Origin: Hydractinia symbiolongicarpus
Taxonomy: Eukaryota; Cnidaria; Hydrozoa; Anthoathecata; Hydractiniidae
Assembly (NCBI RefSeq): GCF_029227915.1
Contig: NC_079884.1
Location: 31,498,001 to 31,562,000 of the forward strand
Length of the DNA stretch: 64,000 nucleotides
Direction: 5' to 3'
The position numbers and the translations under genes are program-made. Shown here in pieces: positions 35,340 through 48,800 of this stretch. The first letter of the stretch is position 1; every line of letters starts with the position of its first letter. Below the pieces are notes generated by a model. That model saw nothing but the letters and a program-made list of their open reading frames with translations. It was not told the DNA's origin and did not search any database.

Positions 35340-37234
35340 TTTAAAAATGTTTTCATTTTTGATGAGACGCTGAATAAAAGAAGTTTAATCGCCGGCAAAC
35401 GAAAACCCGCGACTTCCCGTAAATCCCGGACTCGGCCCGTATAGTCAAAAGTATACAAAGAAAGTACCCAGGGAGTAAACTCATTTCCCGAACGATTTTT
35501 TAAATTATTTTTTCACCACTAAAACGCATGAGACATGTAGTTTTTGGAAATGTTTTCATTTTTGATGAGGCGCTTAATGAAAGTGGTTTAATCGCCGGCA
35601 AACGAAAACCCGCGATTTCCCGTAAATCCCAAGCTTGGCCGTATAGTCGAATGTATACAAAGCAAGTACCCTGTGAGTAAACTCATTTCCAAAACGATTT
35701 TTAAATTATCTTTTTACCACTAAAACGCATGAGACTTGTAGTTTTCAAAAATGTTTTCATTTTTGATGAGACGCTGAATAAAAGAAGTTTAATCACCGGC
35801 AAACGAAAACCCGCCATTTCCCGTAAACCCCGGACTCGGCCCGTATACTCAAAAGTATACAAAGAAAGTACCCAGGGAGTAAACTCATTTCCCGAACGAT
35901 TTTTTAAATTCATTTTTCACCACTAAAACGCATGAGACTTGTAGTTTTCAAAAATGTTTTCATTTTTGATAAGACGCTGAATAAAAGAAGTTTAATCGCC
36001 GGCAAACGAAAACCTGCGATTTCCCGTAAATCCCGGACTCGGCCCGTATAGTCAAAAGTATACAAAGAAAGTACCCAGGAAGTAAACTCATTTCACGAAC
36101 GATTTTTTAAATTATTTTTTCACCACTAAAACGCATGAGACTTGTAGTTTTCAGAAATGTTTTCATTTTTGATGATGCGCTTAATGAAAGTGGTTTAATC
36201 GCCGGCAAACGAAAACCCGCGATTTCCCGTAAATCCCGGGCTTGGCCCGTATAGTCAAAAGTATACAAAGATAGTACCCAGGGTGTAAACTCATTTCCAG
36301 AACGATTTTTTAAATTATTATTTTACCACTAAAGCCCATGAGACTTGTAGTTTTTAAAAATGTTTTCATTTTTGATGAGACGCTGAAAAAAAGAAGTTTA
36401 ATCGCCGGCAAACGAAAACCCGCGACTTCCCGTAAATCCCGGATTCGGCCCGTATAGTCAAAAGTATACAAAGAAAGTACCCAGGGAGTAAACTCATTTC
36501 ACGAACGATTTTTTAAATTATTTTTTCACCACTAAAACGCATGAGACTTGTAGTTTTCAGAAATGTTTTCATTTTTGATGATGCGCTTCATGAAAGTGGT
36601 TTAATCGCCGGCAAACGAAAACCCGCGATTTCCCGTAAATCCCGGGCTTGGCCGGTATAGTCAAAAGTATACAAAGAAAGTACCCAGGGAGTAAACTCAT
36701 TTCCCGAACGATTTTTTAAATTCTTTTTTCACGACTAAAACGCATGAGACTTGTAGTTTTCAAAAATGTTTTAATTTTTGATGAGACGCTGAATAAAAGA
36801 AGTTTAATTGCCGGCAAACGAAAACCTGCGATTTCCCGTAAATCCCGGACTCGGCCCGTATAGTCAAAAGTATACAAAGATAGTACCCAGGGTGTAAACT
36901 CATTTCCAGAACGATTTTTTAAATTATTATTTCACCACTAAAGCCCATGAGACTTGTAATTTTTAAAAATGTTTTCATTTTTGATGAGAAGCTGAATAAA
37001 AGAAGTTTAATCGCCGGCAAACGAAAACCCGCCACTTCCCGTAAATCCCGGATTCGGCCCGTATAGTCAAAAGTATACAAAGAAAGTACCCAGGGAGTAA
37101 ACTCATTTCCCGAACGATTTTTTAAATTATTTTTTCACCACTAAAACGCATGAGACTTGTAGTTTTCAGAAATGTTTTCATTTTTGATGATGTGCTTAAT
37201 GAAAGTGGTTTAATCGACGGCAAACGAAAACCCG
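35340..37234 (+). repeat. Mixed 3-monomer-rhythm satellite, no clear HOR
   Basis: No gene. It carries markers of HOR J (CCCAAGCTTGGCC at ~35,630; TTAAATTCATTTTTC at ~35,910) and early forms of G-series monomers: GATGATGCGC, CCGCGACTTCCC and CGGATTCGGCCC. It reads as a link between the two families. Confidence 0.65.
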
Positions 37235-37700
37235 CGATTTTCCGTAAATCCCAGGCTTGGCCCGTATAGTCGAATGTATACAAAGAAAGTACCCTGTGAG
37301 TAAATTCATTTCCAAAACGATTTTTTAAATTATCTTTTCACCACCAAAATGCATGAGACTTGTAGCTTTCAAAAATGTTTTCATTTTTGATGAGACGCTG
37401 AATAAAAGAAGTTTAATTGCCGGCAAACGAAAACCCGCCATTTCCCGTAAACCCCGGATTCGGCCCGTATAGTCAAAAGTATACAAAGAAAGTACCCAGG
37501 GAGTAAACTCATTTCCCGAACGATTTTTTAAATTATTTTTTCACCACTAAAACGCATGAGTTTTGTAGTTTTCAAAAATGTTTTCATTTTTAAAGAGACA
37601 CTGAATGATAGAAGTTTAATAGCCGGCAAACGAAAACCTGCGATTTCCTGTAAATCCCGGACTCGGCCCGTATTGTCAAGAGTATACAAAGAAAGTACCC
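37235..37700 (+). repeat. Short duplicated block, copy 1 (partner 38453-38918)
   Basis: Matches 38453-38918 at offset 1,218 bp (6 x 203). Markers are CCCAGGCTTGGCCC, GTAAATTCATTTCC, CACCACCAAAATGCATG, GTTTAATTGCCGG and the GAGTTTTGTAG / TTTTTAAAGAGACACTG monomer. Confidence 0.75.
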
Positions 37701-38480
37701 AGGGAGTAAACTCATTTCCCGAACGATTTTTTATATTATTTTTTCCCCACTAAAACGCATGAGACTTGTAGTTTTCAAAAATGTTTTCATTTTTGATGAG
37801 ACGCTGAATAAAAGAAGTTTAATCGCCGGCAAACGAAAACCCGCCATTTCCCGTAAACCCCGGACTCGACCCGTATAATCAAAAGTATACAAAGAAAGTA
37901 CCCAGGGAGTAAACTCATTTCCCGAGCGATTTTTTAAATTCTTTTTTCACCACTAAAACGCATGAGACTTGTAGTTTTCAGAAATGTTTTCATTTTTGAT
38001 GATGCGCTTAATGAAAGTGGTTTAATCGCCGGCAAACGAAAACCCGCGATTTCCCGTAAATCCCGGGCTTGGCCCGTATAGTCGAATGTATACAAAGAAA
38101 GTACCCTGTGAGTAAACTCATTTCCAAAACGATTTTTTAAGTTATCTTTTCACCACCAAAATGCATGAGACTTGTAGCTTTCAAAAATGTTTTCATTTTT
38201 GATGAGACGCAGAATAAAAGAAGTTTAATCGCCGGCAAATGAAAACCCGCCATTTCTCGTAAACCCCGGACTCGGCCCGTATAGTCAAAAGTATACAAAG
38301 AAAGTACCCAGGGAGTAAACTCATTTCTCGAACGATTTTTTTAATTATATTTTCACCACTAAAACGCATGAGACTTGTAGTTTTCAAAAATGTTTTCATT
38401 TTTGAAGAGACACTGAATGATAGAAGTTTAATAACCGGCAAACGAAAACCCGCGATTTCCCGTAAATCCCAGGCTTGGCC
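37681..38480 (+). repeat. 9-monomer-spaced block, copy 1 (partner 39507-40307)
   Basis: Matches 39507-40307 at offset 1,826 bp (9 x 203 minus 1). Shared markers include TTTTTTCCCCACTAAAACG, CTCGACCCGTATAATC, CCCGAGCGATTTT, GACGCAGAATAAAAG and AATAACCGGC. Confidence 0.78.
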
Positions 38481-39506
38481 CGTATAGTCGAATGTATACA
38501 AAGAAAGTACCCTGTGAGTAAATTCATTTCCAAAACGATTTTTTAAATTATCTTTTCACCACCAAAATGCATGAGACTTGTAGCTTTCAAAAATGTTTTC
38601 ATTTTTGATGAGACGCTGAATAAAAGAAGTTTAATTGCCGGCAAACGAAAACCCGCCATTTCCCGTAAACCCCGGATTCGGCCCGTATAGTCAAAAGTAT
38701 ACAAAGAAAGTACCCAGGGAGTAAACTCATTTCCCGAACGATTTTTTAAATTATTTTTTCACCACTAAAACGCATGAGTTTTGTAGTTTTCAAAAATGTT
38801 TTCATTTTTAAAGAGACACTGAATGATAGAAGTTTAATAGCCGGCAAACGAAAACCTGCGATTTCCTGTAAATCCCGGACTCGGCCCGTATTGTCAAGAG
38901 TATACAAAGAAAGTACCCAGGGTGTAAACTCATTTCCCGAACGATTTTTTAAATTATTTTTTCACCACTAAAACGCATGAGATTTGTAGTTTTGAGAAAT
39001 GTTTTCATTTTTGATGAGACGCTTAATGAAAGTGGTTTAATCGCCGGCAAACGAAAACCCGCGATTTCCCGTAAATCCCAGGCTTGGCCGTATAGTCGAA
39101 TGTATACAAAGAAAGTATCCTGTGAGTAAACTCATTTCCAAAACGTTTTTTTAAATTATCTTTTCACCACTAAAGCCCATGAGACTTGTAGCTTTTAAAA
39201 ATGTTTTCATTTTTGATGAGACGCTGAATAAAAGAAGTTTAATCGCCGGCAAACGAAAACCCGCGACTTCCCGTAAATCCCGGACTCGGCCCGTATAGTC
39301 AAAAGTATACAAAGAAAGTACCCAGGGAGTAAACTCATTTCCAAAACGATTTTTTAAATTATCTTTTTACCACGAAAACGCATGAGACTTGTAGTTTTCA
39401 AAAATGTTTTCATTTTTGATGAGACACTGAATAAAAGAAGTTTAATCGCCGGCAAACGAAAACCCGCCATTTCCCGTAAATCCCGGGCTTGGCCCGTATA
39501 GTCAAA

Positions 39507-40307
39507 AGTATACAAAGAAAGTACCCAGGGAGTAAACTCATTTCCCGAACGATTTTTTATATTATTTTTTCCCCACTAAAACGCATGAGACTTGTAGTTT
39601 TCAAAAATGTTTTCATTTTTGATGAGACGCTGAATAAAAGAAGTTTAATCGCCGGCAAACGAAAACCCGCCATTTCCCGTAAACCCCGGACTCGACCCGT
39701 ATAATCAAAAGTATACAAAGAAAGTACCCAGGGAGTAAACTCATTTCCCGAGCGATTTTTTAAATTCTTTTTTCACCACTAAAACGCATGAGACTTGTAG
39801 TTTTCAGAAATGTTTTCATTTTTGATGATGCGCTTAATGAAAGTGGTTTAATCGCCGGCAAACGAAAACCCGCGATTTCCCGTAAATCCCGGGCTTGGCC
39901 CGTATAGTCGAATGTATACAAAGAAAGTACCCTGTGAGTAAACTCATTTCCAAAACGATTTTTTAAGTTATCTTTTCACCACCAAAATGCATGAGACTTG
40001 TAGCTTTCAAAAATGTTTTCATTTTTGATGAGACGCAGAATAAAAGAAGTTTAATCGCCGGCAAATGAAAACCCGCCATTTCTCGTAAACCCCGGACTCG
40101 GCCCGTATAGTCAAAAGTATACAAAGAAAGTACCCAGGGAGTAAACTCATTTCTCGAACGATTTTTTTAATTATATTTTCACCACTAAAACGCATGAGAC
40201 TTGTAGTTTTCAAAAATGTTTTCATTTTTGAAGAGACACTGAATGATAGAAGTTTAATAACCGGCAAACGAAAACCCGCGATTTCCCGTAAATCCCAGGC
40301 TTGGCCG
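39507..40307 (+). repeat. 9-monomer-spaced block, copy 2
   Basis: Second copy of 37681-38480. It forms part of a larger segment (about 39.0-41.4 kb) that is paralogous to 47.5-49.3 kb inside G1. Confidence 0.78.
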
Positions 40308-42894
40308 TATAGTCGAATGTATACAAAGAAAGTACCCTGTGAGTAAACTCATTTCCAAAACGATTTTTTAAATTATCTTTTCACTACTAAAACGCATGAG
40401 ACTTGTATTTTCAAAAATGTTTTCATTTCTGATGAGACACTGAGTAAAAGAAGTTTAATCGCCGGCAAACGAAAACCTGTGATTTCCCGTAAATCCCGGA
40501 CTCGGCCCGTATAATCAAAAGTATACAAAGAAAGTACCCATGGAGTAAACTCATTTCCCAAACGATTTTTTAAATTATTTTTTCACCACTAAAACGCATG
40601 AGACTTGTAGTTTTCAGAAATGTTTTCATCTTTGAAGAGACACTGAATAAAAGAAGTTTAATCGCCGACAAACGAAAACCCGCCATTTCCCGTAAATCCC
40701 GGGCTTGGCCCGTATAGTCAAAAGTATACAAAGAAAGTACCCAGGGAGTAAGCTCATTTCCCGAACGATTTTTTATATTATTTTTTCACCACTAAAACGC
40801 ATGAGACTTGTAGTTTTCAAAAATGTTTTCATTTTTGATGAGACGCTGAATAAAAGAAGTTTAATCGCCGGCAAACGAAAACCCGCCATTTCCCGTAAAC
40901 CCCGGACTCGGCCCGTATAATCAAAAGTATACAAAGAAAGTACCCAGGGAGTAAACACATTTCCCGAACGATTTTTTAAATTCTTTTCTCACCACTAAAA
41001 CGCATGAGACTTGTAGTTTTCAAAAATGTTTTCATTTTTGATGAGACGCTGAATAAAAGAAGTTTAATCGCCGGCAAACGAAAACCTGCCATTTCCCGTA
41101 AACCCCGGACTCGGCCCGTATAATCAAAAGTATACGAAGAAAGTACCCAGGGAGTAAACTCATTTCCCGAACGATTTTTTAAATTCTTTTTTCACCACTA
41201 AAACGCATGAAACTTGTAGTTTTCAGAAATATTTTAATTTTTGATGATGCGCTTAATGAAAGTGGTTTAATCGCCGGCAAACGAAAACCCGCGATTTCCC
41301 GTAAATCCCGGACTCGGCCCGTATTGTCAAAAGTATACAAAGAAAGTAACCAGGGTGTAAACTCATTTCGCGAACGATTTTTTAAATTATTTTTTCACCA
41401 CTAAAACGCATGAGACTTGTAGTTTTGAGAAATGTTTTCATTTTTGATGAGACGCTTAATGAAAGTGGTTTAATCGCCGGCAAACGAAAACCCGCGATTT
41501 CCCGTAAATCCCAGGCTTGGCCGTATAGTCGAATGTATACAAAGAAAGTACCCTGTGAGTAAACTCATTTCCCGAACGATTTTTTAAATTATTTTTTCAC
41601 CACTATAACGCATGAGACTTGTAGTTTTCAAAAATGTTTTCATTTTTGAAGAGACACTGAATGAAAGAAGTTTAATAGCCGGCAAACGAAAACCTGCGAT
41701 TTCCCGTAAATCCCGGACTCGGCCCGTATTGTCAAAAGTATACAAAGAAAGTACCCAGGGTGTAAACTCATTTCCCGAACGATTTTTTTCAATTATTTTT
41801 TCACCACTAAAACGCATGAGACTTGTAGTTTTGAGAAATGTTTTCATTTTTGATGAGACGCTTAATGAAAGTGGTTTAATCGCCGGCAAACAAAAACCCG
41901 CGATTTCCCGTAAATCCCAGGCTTGGCCGTATAGTCGAATGTATACAAAGAAAGTACCCTGTGAGTAAACTCATTTCCAAAACGATTTTTTAAATTATCT
42001 TTTCACTACTAAAACGCATGAGACTTGTAGTTTTCAAAAATGTTTTCATTTCTGATGAGACACTGAATAAAAGAAGTTTAATCGCCGGCAAACGAAAACC
42101 TGTGATTTCCCTGTAAATCCCGGACTCGGCCCGTATAGTGAAAAGTATCTAAAGAAAGTACCCATGGTGTAAACTCATTTCCAGAACGATTTTTTAAATT
42201 ATTATTTCACCACTAAAGCCCATGAGACTTGCAGTTTTTAAAAATGTTTTCATTTTTGATGAGACGCTGAATGAAAGAAGTTTAATCGCCGGCAAACAAA
42301 AACGTGCCATTTCCCGTAAATCCCGGACTCGGCCCGTATAGTGAAAAGTATACAAAGAAAGTACCCAGGGTGTAAACTCATTTCCCGAACGATTTTTTAA
42401 ATTATTTTTTCACCACTAAAACGCATGAGACTTGTAGTTTTTAGAAATGTTTTCATTTTTGATGAGACGCTTAATGAAAGTGGTTTAATCGCCGGCAAAC
42501 GAGAACCCGCGATTTCCCGTAAATCCCGGGCTTGGCCGTATAGTCGAATGTATACAAAGAAAGTACCCTGTGAGTAAACTCATTTCCAAAACGATTTTTT
42601 AAATTATCTTTTTACCACTAAAACGTATGAGACTTGTAGTTTTCAAAAATGTTTTCATTTTTGATGAGACACTGAATAAAAGAAGTTTAATCGCCGGCAA
42701 ACGAAAACCCGCCATTTCCCGTAAACCCCAGGCTCGGCCCGTATAATCAAAAGTATACAAAGAAAGTACCCAGGGAGTAAACTCATTTCCCGAACGATTT
42801 TTTTAATTCTTTTTTCACCACTAAAACGCATGAGACTTGTAGTTTTCAAAAATGTTTTCATTTTTGATGAGACGCTGAATAAAAGAAGTTTAAT
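40308..42894 (+). repeat. Mixed satellite upstream of the G series
   Basis: No gene. It contains forerunners of the 3' part of the G repeat: the GAGTAAAAGAAG monomer (~40,440), GATGATGCGC with TATTGTC (~41,230-41,330), AAGAGACACTGAATG with AATAGCCGGC (~41,650) and TTTTTACCACTAAAACGTATG (~42,610). A private two-base disturbance, AGTATCTAAAG for AGTATACAAAG, lies at about 42,144. Confidence 0.68.
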
Positions 42895-45800
42895 CGCCGG
42901 CAAACGAAAACCTGCGATTTCACGTAAATCCCGGACTCGGCCCGTATAGTCAAAAGTATACAAAGATAGTACCCAGGGAGTAAACGCATTTCCCGAACGA
43001 TTTTTTAAATTATTTTTTCACCACTAAAGCCCATGAGACTTGTAGTTTTTAAAAATGTTTTCATTTTTGATGAGACGCTGAATAAAAGAAGTTTAATCGC
43101 CGGCAAACGAAAACCCGCGACTTCCCGTAAATCCCGGATTCGGCCCGTATAGTCAAAAGTATACAAAGAAAGTACCCAGGGAGTAAACTCATTTCCCGAA
43201 CGATTTTTTAAATTATTTTTTCACCACTAAAACGCATGAGACTTGTAGTTTTAAGAAATGTTTTCATTGTTGATGATGCGCTTAATGAAAGTGGTTTAAT
43301 CGCCGGCAAACGAAAACCCGCGATTTCCCGTAAATCCCGGGCTTGGCCCGTATAGTCGAATGTATACAAAGAATGTACCCTGTGAGTAAACTCATTTCCA
43401 AAACGAATTTTTAAATTATCTTTTCACCACCAAAACGCATGAGACTTGTAGCTTTCAAAAATGTTTTCATTTTTGATGAGACGCTGAATAAAAGAAGATT
43501 AATCGCCGGCAAACGAAAACCTGCGATTTCCCGTAAATCCCGGACTCGGCCCGTATAGTCAAAGGTATACAAAAATAGTACCCAGGGTGTAAACTCATTT
43601 CCAGAAGAATTTTTTAAATTATTATTTCACCACTAAAGCCCATGAGACTTGTAGTTTTTAAAAATGTTTTCATTTTTGATGAGACGCTGAATAAAAGAAG
43701 TTTAATCGCCGGCAAACGAAAACCCGCGACTTCCCGTAAATCCCGGATTCGGCCCGTATAGTCAAAAGTATACAAAGAAAGTACCCAGGGAGTAAACTCA
43801 TTTCCCGAACGATTTTTTAAATTATTTTTTCACCACTAAAACGCATGAGACTTGTAGTTTTAAGAAATGTTTTCATTGTTGATGATGCGCTTAATGAAAG
43901 TGGTTTAATCGCCGGCAAACGAAAACCCGCGATTTCCCGTAAATCCCGGGCTTGGCCCGTATAGTCGAATGTATACAAAGAATGTACCCTGTGAGTAAAC
44001 TCATTTCCAAAACGAATTTTTAAATTATCTTTTCACCACCAAAACGCATGAGACTTGTAGCTTTCAAAAATGTTTTCATTTTTGATGAGACGCTGAATAA
44101 AAGAATTTTAATCGCCGGCAAACGAAAACCCACCATTTCCCGTAAACCCCGGACTCGGCCCGTATAGTCAAAATTATACAAAGAAAGTACCCAGGGAGTA
44201 AACTCATTTCCAGAACGATTTTTTAAATTATTATTTCACCACTAAAGCCCATGAGACATGTAGTTTTTAAAAATGTTTTCATTTTTGATGAGACGCTGAA
44301 TAAAAGAAGTTTAATCGCCGGCAAACGAAAACCCGCGACTTCCCGTAAATCCCGGATTCGGCCCGTATAGTCAAAAGTATACAAAGAAAGTACCCAGGGA
44401 GTAAACTCATTTCCCGAACGATTTTTTAAATTATTTTTTCACCACTAAAACGCATGAGACTTGTAGTTTTCAGAAATGTTTTCATTTTTGATGATGCGCT
44501 TAATGAAAGTGGTTTAATCGCCGGCAAACGAAAACCCACGATTTCCCGTAAATCCCGGGCTTGGCCCGTATAGTCGAATGTATACAAAGAATGTACCCTG
44601 TGAGTAAACTCATTTCCAAAACGATTTTTTAAATTATCTTTTCACCACCAAAACGCATGAGACTTGTAGCTTTCAAAAATGTTTTCATTTTTGATGAGAC
44701 GCTGAATAAAAGAAGTTTAATCGCCGGCAAACGAAAACCTGCGATTTCCCGTAAATCCCGGACTCGGCCCGTATAGTCAAAAGTATACAAAGATAGTACC
44801 CAGGGAGTAAACTCATTTCCAGAAGAATTTTTTAAATTATTATTTCACCACTAAAACGCATAAGACTTGTAGTTTTCAGAAATGTTTTCATTTTTGATGA
44901 TGCGCTTAATGAAAGGGGTTTAATCGCCGGCAAACGAAAACCCGCGATTTCCCGTAAATCCCGGGCTTGGCCCGTATAGTCAAAAGTATACAAAGAAAGT
45001 ACCCAGGAAGTAAACTCATTTCCCGAACGATTTTTTATATTATTTTTTCACCACTAAAACGCATGAGATTTGTAGTTTTCAAAAATGTTTTCATTTTTGA
45101 TGAGACGCTGAATAAAAGAAGTTTAATCGCCGGCAATCGAAAACCCGCCATTTCCCGTAAACCCCGGACTTGGCCCGTATAATCAAAAGTATACAAAGAA
45201 AGTACCCAGGGAGTAAACTCATTTCCCGAACGATTTTTTAAATTCTTTTTTCACCACTAAAACGCATGAGACTTGTAGTTTTCAAAAATGTTTTCATTTT
45301 TGATGAGACGCTGAATAAAAGAAGTTTAATTGCCGGCAAACGAAAACCTGCGATTTCCCGTAAATCCCGGACTCGGCCCGTATAGTCAAAAGTATACAAA
45401 GATAGTACCCAGGGTGTAAACTCATTTCCAGAACGATTTTTTAAATTATTATTTCACCACTAAAGCCCATGAGACTTGTAGTTTTTAAAAACGTTTTCAT
45501 TTTTGATGAGAAGCTGAATAAAAGAAGTTTAATCGCCGGCAAACGAAAACCCGCGACTTCCCGTAAATCCCGGATTCGGCCCTTATAGTCAAAAGTATAC
45601 AAAGAAAGTACCCAGGGAGTAAACTCAATTCCCGAACGATTTTTTAAATTATTTTTTCACCACTAAAACGCATAAGACTTGTAGTTTTCAGAAATGTTTT
45701 CATTTTTGATGATGTGCTTAATGAAAGTGGTTTAATCGCCGGCAAACGAAAACCCGCGATTTCCCGTAAATCCCGGGCTTGGCCCGTATAGTCGAATGTA

Positions 45801-48800
45801 TACAAAGAAAGTACCCTGTGAGTAAATTCATTTCCAAAACGATTTTTTAAATTATCTTTTCACCACCAAAATGCATGAGACTTGTAGCTTTCAAAAATGT
45901 TTTCATTTTTGATGAGACGCTGATTAAAAGAAGTTTAATTGCCGGCAAACGAAAACCCGCCATTTCCCGTAAACCCCGGACTCGGCCCGTATAGTCAAAA
46001 GTATACAAAGAAAGTACCCAGGGAGTAAACTCATTTCCCGAACGATTTTTTAAATTATTTTTTCACCACTAAAACGCATGAGACTTGTAGTTTTCAAAAA
46101 TGTTTTCATTTTTAAAGAGACACTGAATGATAGAAGTTTAATAGCCGGCAAGCGAAAACCTGCGATTTCCTGTAAATCCCGGACTCGGCCCGTATTGTCA
46201 AAAGTATACAAAGAAAGTACCCAGGGTGTAAACTCATTTCCCGAACGATTTTTTAAATTACTTTTTCACCACTAAAACGCATGAGACTTGTAGTTTTCAA
46301 AAATGTTTTCATTTTTGATGGGACGCTGAATAAAAGAAGTTTAATCGCCGGCAATCGAAAACCTGCCATTTCCCGTAAACCCCGGACTTGGCCCGTATAA
46401 TCAAAAGTATACAAAGAAAGTACCCAGGGAGTAAACTCATTTCCCGAACGATTTTTTAAATTCTTTTTTCACCACTAAAACGCATGAGACTTGTAGTTTT
46501 CAAAAATGTTTTCATTTTTGATGAGACGCTGAATAAAAGAAGTTTAATTGCCGGCAAACGAAAACCTGCGATTTCCCGTAAATCCCGGACTCGGCCCGTA
46601 TAGTCAAAAGTATACAAAGATAGTACCCAGGGTGTAAACTCATTTCCAGAACGATTTTTTAAATTATTATTTCACCACTAAAGCCCATGAGACTTGTAGT
46701 TTTTAAAAACGTTTTCATTTTTGATGAGAAGCTGAATAAAAGAAGTTTAATCGCCGGCAAACGAAAACCCGCGACTTCCCGTAAATCCCGGATTCGGCCC
46801 TTATAGTCAAAAGTATACAAAGAAAGTACCCAGGGAGTAAACTCAATTCCCGAACGATTTTTTAAATTATTTTTTCACCACTAAAACGCATAAGACTTGT
46901 AGTTTTCAGAAATGTTTTCATTTTTGATGATCTGCTTAATGAAAGTGGTTTAATCGCCGGCAAACGAAAACCCGCGATTTCCCGTAAATCCCGGGCTTGG
47001 CCCGTATAGTCGAATGTATACAAAGAAAGTACCCTGTGAGTAAATTCATTTCCAAAACGATTTTTTAAATTATCTTTTCACCACCAAAATGCATGAGACT
47101 TGTAGCTTTCAAAAATGTTTTCATTTTTGATGAGACGCTGATTAAAAGAAGTTTAATTGCCGGCAAACGAAAACCCGCCATTTCCCGTAAACCCCGGACT
47201 CGGCCCGTATAGTCAAAAGTATACAAAGAAAGTACCCAGGGAGTAAACTCATTTCCCGAACGATTTTTTAAATTATTTTTTCACCACTAAAACGCATGAG
47301 ACTTGTAGTTTTCAAAAATGTTTTCATTTTTAAAGAGACACTGAATGATAGAAGTTTAATAGCCGGCAAGCGAAAACCTGCGATTTCCTGTAAATCCCGG
47401 ACTCGGCCCGTATTGTCAAAAGTATACAAAGAAAGTACCCAGGGTGTAAACTCATTTCCCGAACGATTTTTTAAATTACTTTTTCACCACTAAAACGCAT
47501 GAGACTTGTAGTTTTGAGAAATGTTTTCATTTTTCATGAGACGCTTAATGAAAGTGGTCTAATCGCCGGCAAACGAAAACCCGCGATTTCCCGTAAATCC
47601 CAGGCTTGGCCGTATAGTCGAATGTATACAAAGAAAGTACCCTGTGAGTAAACTCATTTCCAAAACGATTTTTTAAATTATCTTTTCACCACTAAAGCCC
47701 ATGAGACTTGTAGTTTTTAAAAATGTTTTCATTTTTGATGAGACGCTGAATAAAAGAAGTTTAATCGCCGGCAAACGAAAACCCGCGACTTCCCGTAAAT
47801 CCCGGACTCGGCCCGTATAGTCAAAAGTATACAAAGAAAGTACCCAGGGAGTAAACTCATTTCCAAAACGATTTTTTAAATTATCTTTTTACCACGAAAA
47901 CGCATGAGACTTGTAGTTTTCAAAAATGTTTTCATTTTTGATGAGACGCTGAATAAAAGAAGTTTAATCGCCGGCAAACGAAAACCCGCCATTTCCCGTA
48001 AACCCTGGACTCGGCCCGTATAATCAAAAGTATACAAAAAAAGTACCCAGGGAGTAAACTCATTTCCCGAACGATTTTTTAAATTCTTTTTTCACCACTA
48101 AAACGCATGAGACTTGTAGTTTTCAGAAATGTTTTCATTTTTGATGATGCGCTTAATGAAAGTGGTTTAATCGCCGGCAAACGAAAACCCGCGATTTCCC
48201 GTAAATCCCGGGCTTGGCCCGTATAGTCGAATGTATACAAAGAAAGTACCCTGTGAGTAAACTCATTTCCAAAACGATTTTTTAAGTTATCTTTTCACCA
48301 CCAAAATGCATGAGACTTGTAGCTTTCAAAAATGTTTTCATTTTTGATGAGACGCAGAATAAAAGAAGTTTAATCGCCGGCAAACGAAAACCCGCCATTT
48401 CCCGTAAACCCCGGACTCGGCCCGTATAGTCAAAAGTATACAAAGAAAGTACCCAGGGAGTAAACTCATTTCTCGAACGATTTTTTAAATTATATTTTCA
48501 CCACTAAAACGCATGAGACTTGTAGTTTTCAAAAAAGTTTTCATTTTTGAAAAGACACTGAATGATAGAAGTTTAATAGCCGGCAAACGAAAACCCGCGA
48601 TTTCCCGTAAATCCCAGGCTTGGCAGTATAGTCGAATGTATACAAAGAAAGTACCCTGTGAGTAAACTGATTTCCAAAACGATTTTTTAAATTATCTTTT
48701 CACTACTAAAACGCATGAGACTTGTAGTTTTCAAGAATGTTTTCATTTCTGATGAGACACTGAGTAAAAGAAGTTTAATCGCCGGCAAACGAAAACCTGT

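Noticed and set aside
41612-41968. The longest frame in the window, 118 codons on the plus strand
   Set aside because: It arises because an ERFFSIIFSPL variant around the T-run lets two monomers be read through. It is not shared by the paralogous stretch at 49324-49521 or 54803-55000.
42655-42963. 102-codon minus-strand frames (also at 38193, 55641 and 59292)
   Set aside because: Three of the four are copies of the same HOR segment, and the 38193 frame is a similar two-monomer read-through. The frame length follows from T-run length, and the reading is repeat sequence throughout.
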